Positions 43,401-55,400 of a stretch of 64,000 bases of DNA are shown here, in pieces. Origin of the DNA: Ashinkailepas kermadecensis (taxonomy: Eukaryota > Arthropoda > Thecostraca > Neolepadidae); assembly GCA_034440615.1 (NCBI GenBank), contig JAOTOM010005102.1, positions 528,501 to 592,500 of the forward strand. The letters are read 5' to 3'. Below the pieces are notes generated by a model. The model made no database searches and had not been told where the DNA came from. It saw nothing but the letters and a program-made list of their open reading frames with translations. Position numbers and translations under genes: made by a program. How positions within the stretch are numbered: position 1 is the stretch's first letter; every line of letters starts with the position of its first letter.

Positions 43401-46400
43401 AACATTCGATTATGCGACACAATTTTCCAAATGGCTGTTCGTGAGCGACAAACCTCAGTATATATTGACCTCTGGCAAAACGCTAACGGAGAATTTAGTG
43501 TTTGGCCAGGATTCCAAACCAAGTGCCAAACTTATACGCCCCGCAACTTCTTGGGCTGTTCCCAGCTGACCCTCCCAGATGAGGGCTTAATACGAGCGCA
43601 GGTAGAGACTCGAATCCTGTCTTACCTTACGATTTGAATCCTGCTTTATCAGAACGGGAGAGGCCAAAGGCACCAGGCCAAGTGAGCTGCTGGAGTGGTG
43701 GGAAACCTCTCTTAATGACTTTCTTTTCAATGTGAATTTGATGATACTTATGACAAAAATAGGGCTGCGATCCTCTTATCAGTGAATTGGATGTTTGCTA
43801 TAATCAAGGAACCGTAGCGACATTTCACTTCTTCATGAAACAAAAAGACATTCATTGTATCATCTAGTACTATGATCAAGACGATGAGTATGTAAGACCG
43901 AATTGGAAATATAAAAACCTCACTCTGAGCTCCGGAAATCGTCCATGGTGTCAGCGATCCACGATATAATTGAGCTGCCTTGCCTACGATCCAGTCTAGA
44001 AACAATCGGCCATGGGCTTTGCCCCCAGAAAGTGGCATGGGGAGGCATGCAGGGATTTATCGCTCAACATAGCAGCACACAATACTCACACATATGACAT
44101 GCATATGCATGCAAAACCGAACACGCTTACACACGGGTAAAGCAAATGGCGTTGTATGGGAAAAGTGACACACAGAAAATACCTGATCCACCCTCCCTAG
44201 CACTTCATTTTTTCATAACGTCATAAAGTCATAAAGTGTTAAGGCTTAATAAGAGCCACAGGGGCCCATCTATGTTAAGCCTATCTAGAAAAGATACAAG
44301 AAAAGTACATGCTCACACCCAAATCAATCCATTAACTCAAGTTGATAGGGAGCTATACATCCCAGCCTATCTAGCACCATTCACCTGATATTGCATAGCA
44401 CAATTACAATCTCAACTCAACAATTACAAACTCCTCCAATCATGCCCATTGTGCTACCAAAGCCAATCTCATCAGCATCACATCCAGAAGGAAGGTGCTG
44501 AATCCACTGCTAGGTACACCCTATATAAAGTCATAAAGTGTTTAGACTTAATAAGAGACCCAAGGGCCCATCCAGTTAAGTCTGTAAATGGAAGATACCA
44601 CAAGCCCGGTAAAAAGACCCACCCCAACCATCACAACATCCAAAAGAAACCATCTACCAACATCCCACACACCTATCAATGCCTATCTACCCTAGCTATT
44701 CAGCCCTATTCCCTTGATCCCTCTTAACACATGTTGATTGAATGCCTTACCAATAATTTTCCAACTGCGTCCATGCCTGCTTAAAGGGGTCTGTGCCATG
44801 CACACTTACTTAGCATAAATATCACCCCATCCATCACAAAGTAGAACTCAAAAACAAGATTTTCCTCTCTAAAAAGAGTGTGTCCATCCTACTTTTAAAT
44901 ACATTCAATGAGGAACTTCCCACAACATCAGCAGTCAGCCTATTCCACTCATCAACAACCCTTTGACTGAAGACTGTTGTCGCTTAGTTGTCCTACACCT
45001 CAACTTGTCTAACCTGAAATGATGACCCCTATGTGATACTCTAAACTGAAGAGCATCATTCAAATTGACCTGATCTAGTCCTTTAACAATTTTGAACATT
45101 TCAATCATGTCCCCCTTAATCTCCTATACTTGAGTCAGTACATATCTAATGCTACAAGCCTTTCTCCATATTCTAGGTTACCTATTCCACTGATGAGTCT
45201 AGCTGCTTTGCGTTGCACTCTTTCTAACATATCTATATCTTTTTCTAGGTAGGGGTTCCATGCATGTACTGAATATTCCAAGTGGGGTCGCACATATGCT
45301 AAGTACAGTTTTTGTTGTCATGACTTCCTTGCTCTTATATCTCACACTTCTATTAGTGAGTCCCAGCATTCTAAGTGCCCTGTTCCTAGCTGAGATACAT
45401 TGTTTTTCTGCTTTAACACGCGCCCTGGAGGGCCTCTGAAAATTACGCGCACTGGAGGGGGGGGGGGGCGGATTCCGCCCCCCCTAAGATCTCGGCTCCT
45501 AGTGAAGCTAGAGGACCGAAATTCGCAGGGTGGATGGGTACGGTAGTGAACTCTATTGTGTGCAAATTTCATGCCTTAGATCAATATCTTCAAGGTAAAA
45601 TGAGGTCAAATTTGCAAAATTTTATGGTATTGCGTGGCTTGACTTGTCATCGTTATGGATCGCTGTGATTGTGTTTAAATGCTCCAAAATGGGCATCAAT
45701 TAAGTTTTGGACATTACTAATGATGCAATGCAGATGCTAGACCCAACATTTAATCTCAGGTCACCTATATAACACCACTTTATCAGGTCAGTTACCTGTT
45801 CCAGTTATCGGAACCGGGCCGCCCGCCCGACTGCTCCGCCGAGCAGCTCGGAGCAATCGGCTTCGTGAAGAAAGGAGTGAAGTACATGAATAAAGTATGG
45901 AAACGCAATGACAAACAGTACAAATGACAAACAGTAGTGTATTTATGACAACATTCCAGTTGATCAAGTTTGGTTCCATTAACATGTCATAAACTTGACC
46001 TGACTTGACCTCGGTGACCTAACATGACCCTGAAACTATATACCATATAAATATACATCAAACAAGTCGCTAGTGTTCACAAGAACACTTCCCTTTTGCG
46101 AATATACGGGAAGCGCATCAGCGCCGATTTTTGTGGTCTGGCGCTGGAACTTTTTTTTTATTTTAACGGCCCCTAACTTGAAAATGTTTCGGCCGATTTC
46201 CATTTTTCTTGCTTTAAACGCCGGTCATTTCTAAGCAGGTACGCAGAAAATCGCGTATATCGACCGGTAAAATCTGCAGTTATTTGCGAAAAACCGGAGG
46301 GGTGGCCGGATTTCGCCCCCCCCCCCCTCCAGTGCGCGTGGTAAGGTATTTTGAAACCAACACACCTAAGTCTCTTTCCTCTTCGAGATAACATCCAGTT

Positions 46401-49400
46401 CCCCCCCCCCCATTGTATAACTGAAAGTCTCACCTCCAGACCCCAGATACATAACCTTGCACTTATAATAGTTGAAAGACATCTGCCATTGATCAGCCCG
46501 CTTTTTAGGTCCTCCACGTCTAGTTGAATAATACTAAATTGATCAGTACTGTTTGCAACTCCTACCAGCTTGATGTCATCAGAAAATTTGAACACTATTC
46601 CTCAGTCCTACCTCAATGTTATTCACAAAGGTGATAAAAAGAGGTGGCCCTAGAACAGAGCCCTGTGGTACTCCACTCAGAACATCCTTCCAATCAGATT
46701 TACATCCATTTAACACTACCCTTTGTTTCCTTCCCCTCAACCATGCTTCAATCCAACCTATAACTTTTCAAACAATCCCATGTTGCTGTAGTTGATGAAT
46801 TAACCTCCCATGTGGAACTTTATCAAAAGCGTTGCTAAAGTCCAGGTACACAACATCCATCCTGATTTGATTGTCTACTTCTTTGGTAACATACTCCAAG
46901 AACTCCAATAGGTTAGTTAAACAAGACCTTCGAGATCGAAATCCATGTTGAGTATTCCTTAAAAGGTTGTGCCTATCAAGATGAATCTGAACATTCTGTT
47001 TAACCAGATTTTCTAGTACCTTGCAAACTATTGAGGTCAAACTGACCGGTCTGTAGTTTCCTACATACTTCATACTTCCATTTTTGAAAATTGGTACTAC
47101 GTTTGCATTTCTCCAATCTTCAGGTACTTCAGAGTATTCCATTGACCGCCTGCAAATTATACCTAGGGGAACTGCTAAATCTTTAGCACACACTACTAAA
47201 ACCCTAGCATATATATAGCATATAGCATAGATCTGGTCCAGAAGCTTTATTAGGTTTTATATTCTGCAACTGCTTTTCTACAGCTTCTGTAGTTACTGTA
47301 AGATCCTCCAGCTTATCACCTGTCATGGAATAACCTTCAGTTGTTTCTATTGTACCAGAATTATCCTTAGTAAAGACTGATGAGAATTGCTTGCTTAGGG
47401 ATTCCACAATATCACAATCATCAACCACTATTTCCCCATCTACCTCCAGTGGCCCTAGAAGACACGTTTTAGCCTTAAATTTGTAGCAGCTAAAGAATAT
47501 CTTAGCATTACCTGCTGAACATTCTGGAGCTAATTTGATTTCAGCCAGTCTTTTAAATTCCCTAACACACCTCCTAACTTTATTTATAGCTATTCTATAT
47601 GATTCAAGGTTTACCTCAGAGTTAGCATCTTTTAGGTTCTTGAATGCCTGTTTCTTTGACTCCAGTATATGCTTTACTTCCCTGGTCAGCCATGAAGGGT
47701 GCTTAACCCTGGTTAATATAATTTGCCTATTGGGAATGAACCTATCCTGACCTTCAAATAGTTTATATTTTATCATTATCCACATTCCATAAGCATCTAA
47801 GCCCTTCAACCAGTCTTCCCAATGAATTTCATTCAAGAAGATCCTGAACTCATTGTAATTCCCTTTAGCAAAATTTGGAATCAATGTTTTATTGGTGCCT
47901 ACACTTCCAGCATACAATGAGAATCGTATAATGTTGTGATCACTATTACCAAAGGTCTCTCCAATGTTCACTTGTTGCACAAAATTTTCCTCATTGGTAA
48001 ACACAAGATCTAATATTTCATTTTCCCTTGTAGGTTCATGTGTCATTTGAAAGAATACATTTTCCTCAAAACAAGCCATGAAACTTCTTCCTGATTTGCT
48101 TAGACCTATAGTTTTGCTTCCCAATCCTGTTATGTTGAAATCCCCCAACAAAACGGTTCTCTCCAGCACTCTCCTACTTATCTCTTCCTGCATCAACCTG
48201 TCAGTGTTTTCATTCTGGTTTGGAGGTCTATAGAATGCCCCGATCCTAAATGTTGTTCCATTCTTTATAATTATATCTAACCACAAGGATTCTACTCCAG
48301 CACTATGTACACTATCTTCTATTGAATGACATTCCATTACTTGCCTGACATACAAGAGTATACCTCCTCCTATCCTTGCCTTCCTTTGATAAGCATGCAT
48401 GTTGTAGCTTGTCACTTCCAATTCTTGCAAGTTGTCTCCAAAAATGCTTTCATTAACCCATGCCTCTGTTATGCATACCAAATCTAGCTTTTCAGACGAC
48501 ATATATGCATACAGTTCCCCAATTTTGTTCATAACACTTCTGTCCTTGACATAAAACATGATAAACTACTCCTTCCCTTGCTTGCAATACTTCTCTCTTT
48601 ATCAGCTACATCCACATGACCTGCCTAGTTTTCCTGTTTCCTACTGAGAGCCTCCTCATACCTATTGCTGACCAATCCCACTCCTCTCTTGCTCAGATGT
48701 AACCCATCTAATGCAAACATTTCAGTCCCCAAAAATTCCCCTACAAATCCAAGAATCTCACCCCAAGCTCCTGACAAATCTTGGCCACCCTGGTAATTCG
48801 TATTCAGCCCAATGGCCCTCGAAAACCATTCTACGCTTGCATTTACCATAGGGAGGATGGATGTTACCACTCCTCTCTTCCTATTTCCTGCTAACCTACC
48901 TATCAAAGCCCTATACTCTTTTATTGTTTCCTCTGCCTTAGCTCTTCCTACATCGTTCACACCAGTCTGCACAATTAGTACTGTACTCATAAAGTCATAA
49001 AGTATTAAGGCTTAATAAGAGCCACAGGGGCCCATCTGGGTTAAGCCTATCTAGAAAAGGTACTAGAAATGTACATACTCGCACCCCAATCAATCCCTTA
49101 TCCCAAGTTCCTAGGAAGCTATATATCCCAGCCTATCTAGCACCATTCACTTGCTATTGCATAACACCCTCAACAATTACAAGCTCCTCCCATAATACCC
49201 ATCGTGCTACCATAGACAATCTCATCAGTATCACATCCCGAAGGAAGGTGCTGAATCCACTGCTAGGTACACCCTATATAAAGTTATAAAGTGTTTAGAC
49301 TTAATAAGAGACTCACTTGCTATTGCATAATACACTCAACAATTACAAGCTCCTCCCATAATACCCATCGTGCTACCATAGACAATCTCATCAGTATCAC

Positions 49401-52400
49401 ATCCCGAAGGAAGGTGCTGAATCCACTGCTAGGTACACCCTATATAAAGTTATAAAGTGTTTAGACTTAATAAGAGACTCACTTGCTATTGCATAATACA
49501 CTCAACAATTACAAACTCCTCCCATCATACCCATCGTGCTACCATGGACAATCTCATCAGTATCACATCCCGAAGGAAGGTGCTGAATCCACTGCTAGGT
49601 ACACCCTATATAAAGTTATAAAGCGTTTAGACTTAATAAGAGACTCACTTGCTATTGCATAACACACTCAACAATTACAAACTCCTCCCAACTCCCAACT
49701 CTCCCTGTCGATCAACCCTCCCTGGAATACAGAAAAACAAGCCCCCTATTCTTATAATGATTGTCTATGCCGTTTTTAAAGATGTTCAGTGTGTTGCTAC
49801 TGACAATGGTTCCTGGCAGCTGGTTCCAGTGTTCTACTACCCTGTTGGTGAAGAAAGACTGTCTTAACCTTGTCCTGCTGTGATTAACTTTAATTTTGAA
49901 TTGATGACCTCTAATTGCATCATTTCTGTTAAATTCAAACATTTCCCTGAGATATCCCTGTTCCTGACCATGAACAAATTTAAAAACCTCGATTGGCAGG
50001 TTGGCAGATTAGTCACATCCTCCACTGTAAACACTGATTTAAACCGTTTGCTCAGCTCCTCAACCATCTCACCATCCTCACTCAATATAGTCCCATTTAC
50101 TTCCAGTGGACCAATTGTGCTTGAAACTTTACTTAGCTTGTAGAAACTAAAGAACTTTTTACTCTCCCCATTACAGTTCCTAGCCAAATCCAATTATTTT
50201 GCTCGCTTTGCTGCTCTGATTTTCTGCTTCACAGCACTACTCTCTCCACTACCGTTCATTACTCCTTCTAACCTATCCCCAACATCCTTTCCTTGGCACC
50301 TGGGAAGCAAACATGAGTCCGTTTGCTGGGGTTCCTACTACAAAATGTGCGATCCATATACTTAGCTCTCGAGTCCCCTATAACTAAAACCTCCCTCTCT
50401 ATATCTTCAGCTACCTGGTCATTCCTCCTACCTCCATCCCTAGTAGCATTACTCCCCCTCTCTTGCAGTGCCTCAAACCTATTATTAATTTCAATGCCTG
50501 TGTCTATTTTCCTTAAAGCTAGTCTGGTACTCCGGCGTCTAGCTACTTTCCACTCTCTACTACCATGGACCAAGCTATCTCCATCCTTATCACTCCTGGA
50601 CTCCTGCACCTGGCTTGCCTGGCTGGCATTTCCTATGATGGGCCCTGCCACCGAACACTTCAGGCGCTCCACCTCCCTTGATAACATATCTACTTTCCTA
50701 CTGAACTGCCCAATGACGCCCATACACTCACACTTCCCACAGTCACCCTGCACTTCTATGTATTTTTTGGTCTTTTTTGCTACTCCTATTACTAACTAAT
50801 TCTAGTAAAGGTAAACCTTTACTAACCAAGTTATAAAGCTAGCTAGCAAGTAATGTAACAAAGCAGTGAACGAGCCATCTAGTTTAATGTACTTTAACGC
50901 CTGATCTAGTAACACTCGCACTGAATAAACGGCAAAATATCTCTCCGCTTACACAAACTAAACTAAGCAAAGATAATCCTAGTTATCCCGACTCCCACCA
51001 GCTACAAACTCCAACTAAACCAAACTAAATACTAAGATAATCCAAAAAGCTTAGATACCTCTACGATTACACCAGTAGATGATGATATACCTAGTGTAAT
51101 TTAAGCTCACTATTTTAGTCTTAAACTCTATCTGAAACTTAAACACCAAAAAGACACAAACTTATTCCTCTACACTACAGAAACCTAAGCCACGAGGCCG
51201 CGCCACCCGTCTACAAAGCGTTCACGTGGCCGATCGATCATTATAGAAGCTACCTAGTGTAATTTAAGCTCACTATTTAAATCCTAATCTCTATATTAAA
51301 CTTAAACACCAAGCGGATACAAACTTATTCTTCTATGCTAACAGAAACCTAAGCCACGTGGCCGCTCCACCCGTCTACAAAGCGTCCACGTGGCCGATCG
51401 ATAATTCTAGAAGCTTAGAATACCTAGGATAAGTCTAATATATCCAATTGAAACAATCTAACCCCTCCTTCTTAACCTAGGCCTACAATAGAACAAATCC
51501 TCCCTCCACTAACCACCTGTGCCCAATATTTTACTCACGATTTTCTCTCGTCACGGGAGCGAAAAAAAACATGACCGGCCGCGACGAAGGCAGAGCAGTG
51601 AGTGAAATTTTTCATTTAAACACTTCATTTTTTCACGCCTTCGTTACGGAGCCACCACAATTTCCTTGTTTCATTCAAAATGTGAGTGTGAATCGCCTCG
51701 AATCTTTTCGAGGGTCTGCCAAATGGCAGAGTGTAAAACGACAAGTGACAGCATATATGCGCAACTTAGCCCGTCGACTGTCGCGTTTTACTTCCAGAAG
51801 GAAGCAAGTGTCAACATTGCATTGTATGCACCACCAGCTGGTGATGTGATGACTGTGGGGTGCATCAGCTCTCCCGTGTCGCAATACGGGCGTCGTGTCG
51901 ACGGCCACGTCTGGTGTACAGCCGTCCCGTGGCTGACTGATTACACTGCCCATCACTGGCCCTGTTCAGCTGTTGTGATTTGGGACGGTTGCCGGGCACT
52001 GGACTATCGACCGCGGGTATGACCCTGCTCCTCACCCCAGAACCTTTGTCTACTGTATCAACAAACAAAAAACCGACCCGACCACCGATCCATAACATGG
52101 CCCTGGTGAAGCGAAGCAGGTGCGTGCTGCGGCAGCGTGTGTTGACCTATTGAGCAATACAGTGTGGTCCCCCGAGCTGCATTGCACGTGTTGCCTAGGT
52201 GCCGCAGAATCGCACAACCTGCATCACATGTGTGACCTCAGTGCCGCAGGGATCACATAAGCTACATCATATGTGTGACCTTGGTGCCGGAGGGTCGCAC
52301 GAGCTACATCACATGTGTGACCTCGGTGCCGCAGGGATCACACAAACTACATCACATGAGCAATATCGGTGCCTGAGAGGTCATACGAGCTGCATCACAT

Positions 52401-55400
52401 GTGTGACCTCGGTGCCGCAGGGATCACATGAGCTACATCACATGTGCGATATTGGTGCCGCAGGGTCACACGGACTACATCATATGTGTGACCTCGGTGC
52501 CGCAGGGGTCACACGGACTACATGACATGTGCGATATTGGTGCCGCAGGGTCACACGGACTACATGACATGTGCGATATTGGTGCCGCAGGGTCCACGGA
52601 CTACATGACATGTGCGATATTGGTGCCGCAGGGTCACACGGACTACATGACATGTGCGATATTGGTGCCGCAGGGTCACACGGACTACATCATATGTGTG
52701 ACCTCGGTGCCGCAGGGGTCACACGGACTACATGACATGTGCGATATTGGTGCCGCAGGGGTCACACGGACTACATCACATGCGTGGCCTCCTTCGCCAC
52801 CTTTGTGCTGACCGGGTCGGCCGACGCGACCATCCGCAAATGGAGCATGGCCACCGGCGAATGTCTCTTCACATACGAAGGTGGGTCTCCTCTTGTGCAA
52901 ATATGGCCCAGTAACATTCGAAAGGTGGACAGCATCCACGGGCACTACCACTCACAGAGCCTGAGTACAGTTCAGTTATATAATCGCGGACCAATGGTTG
53001 CCCGGAGTCATCGTTGATCAGTGAAGATCGCATGAAATTAATAATAGGATTAGTCATCAACTGATACTTGGTATTACTAAAAATCTCACTAATAATCACA
53101 AATATCATGAAGAAATGAAGACGTTGGGTTCATCAGCAGATTGAGGACTTTTAAAAGGTGCTGAACATGAATATGTTCACAGCGATCTAGCGGAAAGTAA
53201 ATATGTTGGGACAATAGCACAGGGGAATCACCAAAAATAAACATCATCCCGACTTGCTGGTGTGAAACAATGGAAATTATGAAAATTACACGTAAATTGT
53301 AGTGTAAGGATGTCATGATTAGCAGCCCAGCGAGGGCTAAGGTGTCCTATCTTCTACTATTCAGAGTCATTCTGCGGATGACACCATGGGAAATGTGAGA
53401 AGCCCAACGATGACACCAGAGTCAGACATCAAAGCCAAGCTTTTCCAAAGTTATGAATCTCGTTCAAACTGGGCACATTCCAAATCCGATGGCACATTGG
53501 AAACGACCCATTGGTTTCAGCATGACTTTGGTTTGGTCAGGGCACGAATCCCGCATCAGCCAGCTGATCTGCACGGGCAAGTTCATCTTCTCCTCCTCCT
53601 ACGACAAGACGGCATGCGTCTGGCCGTTCGACACCAACGACATCGTGAGCGGCAGTCAGGGAATGGCGTGCATCCACACCTTCAAGGTGAGGCTCCCAGG
53701 TGCAGACGGCGAGGCGCGCACCCGCACAGTCAGGGTGAGGCTCCCCGGTGCAGACGGCGAGGCGTTCAGGATGCGGCTTCCCGGTGCAAAAGGCACAACC
53801 GCCTCAGACGCCGGCTGACCACAAACGTATGCGAGCTGACACGTTGCGAAGCTTCTTAGTTGACAAATTTTGCAATGTAAATGTACAAAGGGAATGTCAA
53901 GTGAAGGACCGTGCTGTGGCGCTTGCGGCGACCCGCAATTTGCCGTGGGAAATTGCAAATGCTTTGAAGTGACAAGGGTCATCGAGGAGAAATGAAGAGG
54001 CATGAGTGGACAAACCCATAATCTCGCTCAAAGAATTGTGGGGAGAGCGCTCTGCAGCATGAGTGAAGATCGCTGGTAGTCCAAAGGCCGTGAAAGTAGC
54101 GAACGAGTATCTGATGGACCGGACGTGCATCATAAACCTTGGAACGTTTATGGCGGTGATGTCCAGACGGGATAAGATGCAAGTGCTGTCGGTTTTTTGC
54201 GATTGATCTCCATCGATCCAGATTGACACAGGCTGAGTTGCACCGTGGAACATTGCAGGTCTACCGAGTGCATGCCTTGCAAGAAAAAGCACCTACAAGT
54301 TCGACGCTTTCATCAATTAATCTCGTTCCACATAAACTGAAGTGTCTATGTCGGTGCCACTGTGCGGTATGCAAGTTCACTACGCAGACCAGACCCCCAT
54401 CAAGTGCCTTCAATGGTAATCTTTTGTTTGCATTTTTGAAGATCATGGATGAAATGGTACTCATAATAAGCATGAAAATGAGGATTTGCGTTCATCCAAA
54501 TATTTTCAGAGTCATACGCGGGAATCAAACGGAAAGTAGGGCAATAATGTTGACAGAAGACACAAGAGCACAAGAGCTTCTCAGCAAGGTAAAAATAAGC
54601 CTCCTACTCAATCAAGAGTTGAGCCCGAAGTCACACGAGGAACTCAAATTTTCTAACTTTGCAATTCTAACACATTACTATGAAGAGCAGATGAATATCT
54701 CACTATGGGCACATGCCAAGTATTGTGTTCATTAGCTCATTAAATGGTGTAAGGCTAAAGCATAGCATGAAAAGCATAACATTTACCCTGAATTGTGTCA
54801 TACTTGTTTTTAAAGTAATGTTTAGTTTATCTCAACGTTTAAGAAAATGTTCGATCTTGTGAGTATAATTCCACACTATCTGTTGATTATTGTCCACTAT
54901 GTATGCCAGAAAGACAGCAATATGACGCTCACCGGCAGGGCCATCACGGCGGCGTGTATCCCATCATCTTTCTGCCGACCTCGAACACGTGCGACTCAGA
55001 CGACGACGACGACGTCGGCACGGGTAGCCGCAAGGCCAGAGACCTGCTCATCACCGGCTCCACCGACTGCACGGCCAAGTCCTGGAGCTTCGACTCGGAG
55101 AAGTACACCTGCGTCAAGGTGCGACCGACGCCTGTGCATCGCGCCACGCGTGGCGTTCAGCCTACGGTGAAAATCTGCGATGACGGTGCCGGAAAAAATT
55201 AATTCAAATATGACAGCCCAGCTGCTGATGCCGAGCTGCCGAGCTGAGAGAATAGAGACACCGCTGTACTGTTGCTTCATCCCAATGGCAACCGGACTTT
55301 TCCGTCCCTATGGAAACCAGGCTTCTCACGAATACGGCATTGGACCATCTCCTCTTCAGTCCTGTTTTCCCTTAGCAGAGGCAAAGTGCCATCTGCGAAA

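Larger units (their letters stand above)
44217..51530 (-). mobile_element. CR1-like LINE, near full length, with two nested insertions
   Basis: Minus-strand non-LTR element: 5' UTR (about 51530-50760), ORF1 with an SGNH-esterase signature split by a nested LINE (50753-50226 and 48988-48625), ORF2 with AP-type endonuclease (48559-47204), RT (47193-46350) and a C-terminal part (45410-44880), then a 3' UTR ending in an 8-bp repeat CTTTATGA at 44217-44240. A TTAA-type DNA transposon (45417-46340) sits in the RT C-terminal region. Several frameshifts make it inactive. The 5' limit is approximate. Confidence 0.85.

Noticed and set aside
42065..43422. Long minus-strand and plus-strand ORFs with SLEDAEALCVVCMD and SSSESIQTTQS repeats
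   Set aside because: They are translations of the 42-bp splice-site minisatellite. A 42-bp unit keeps every frame open, and the region is intronic.
52199..52811. Repeat-protein-like ORFs (HTDYMTCAILVPQG)
   Set aside because: Periodic translation of the acceptor array; only the last copy belongs to WDR86 exon 3.
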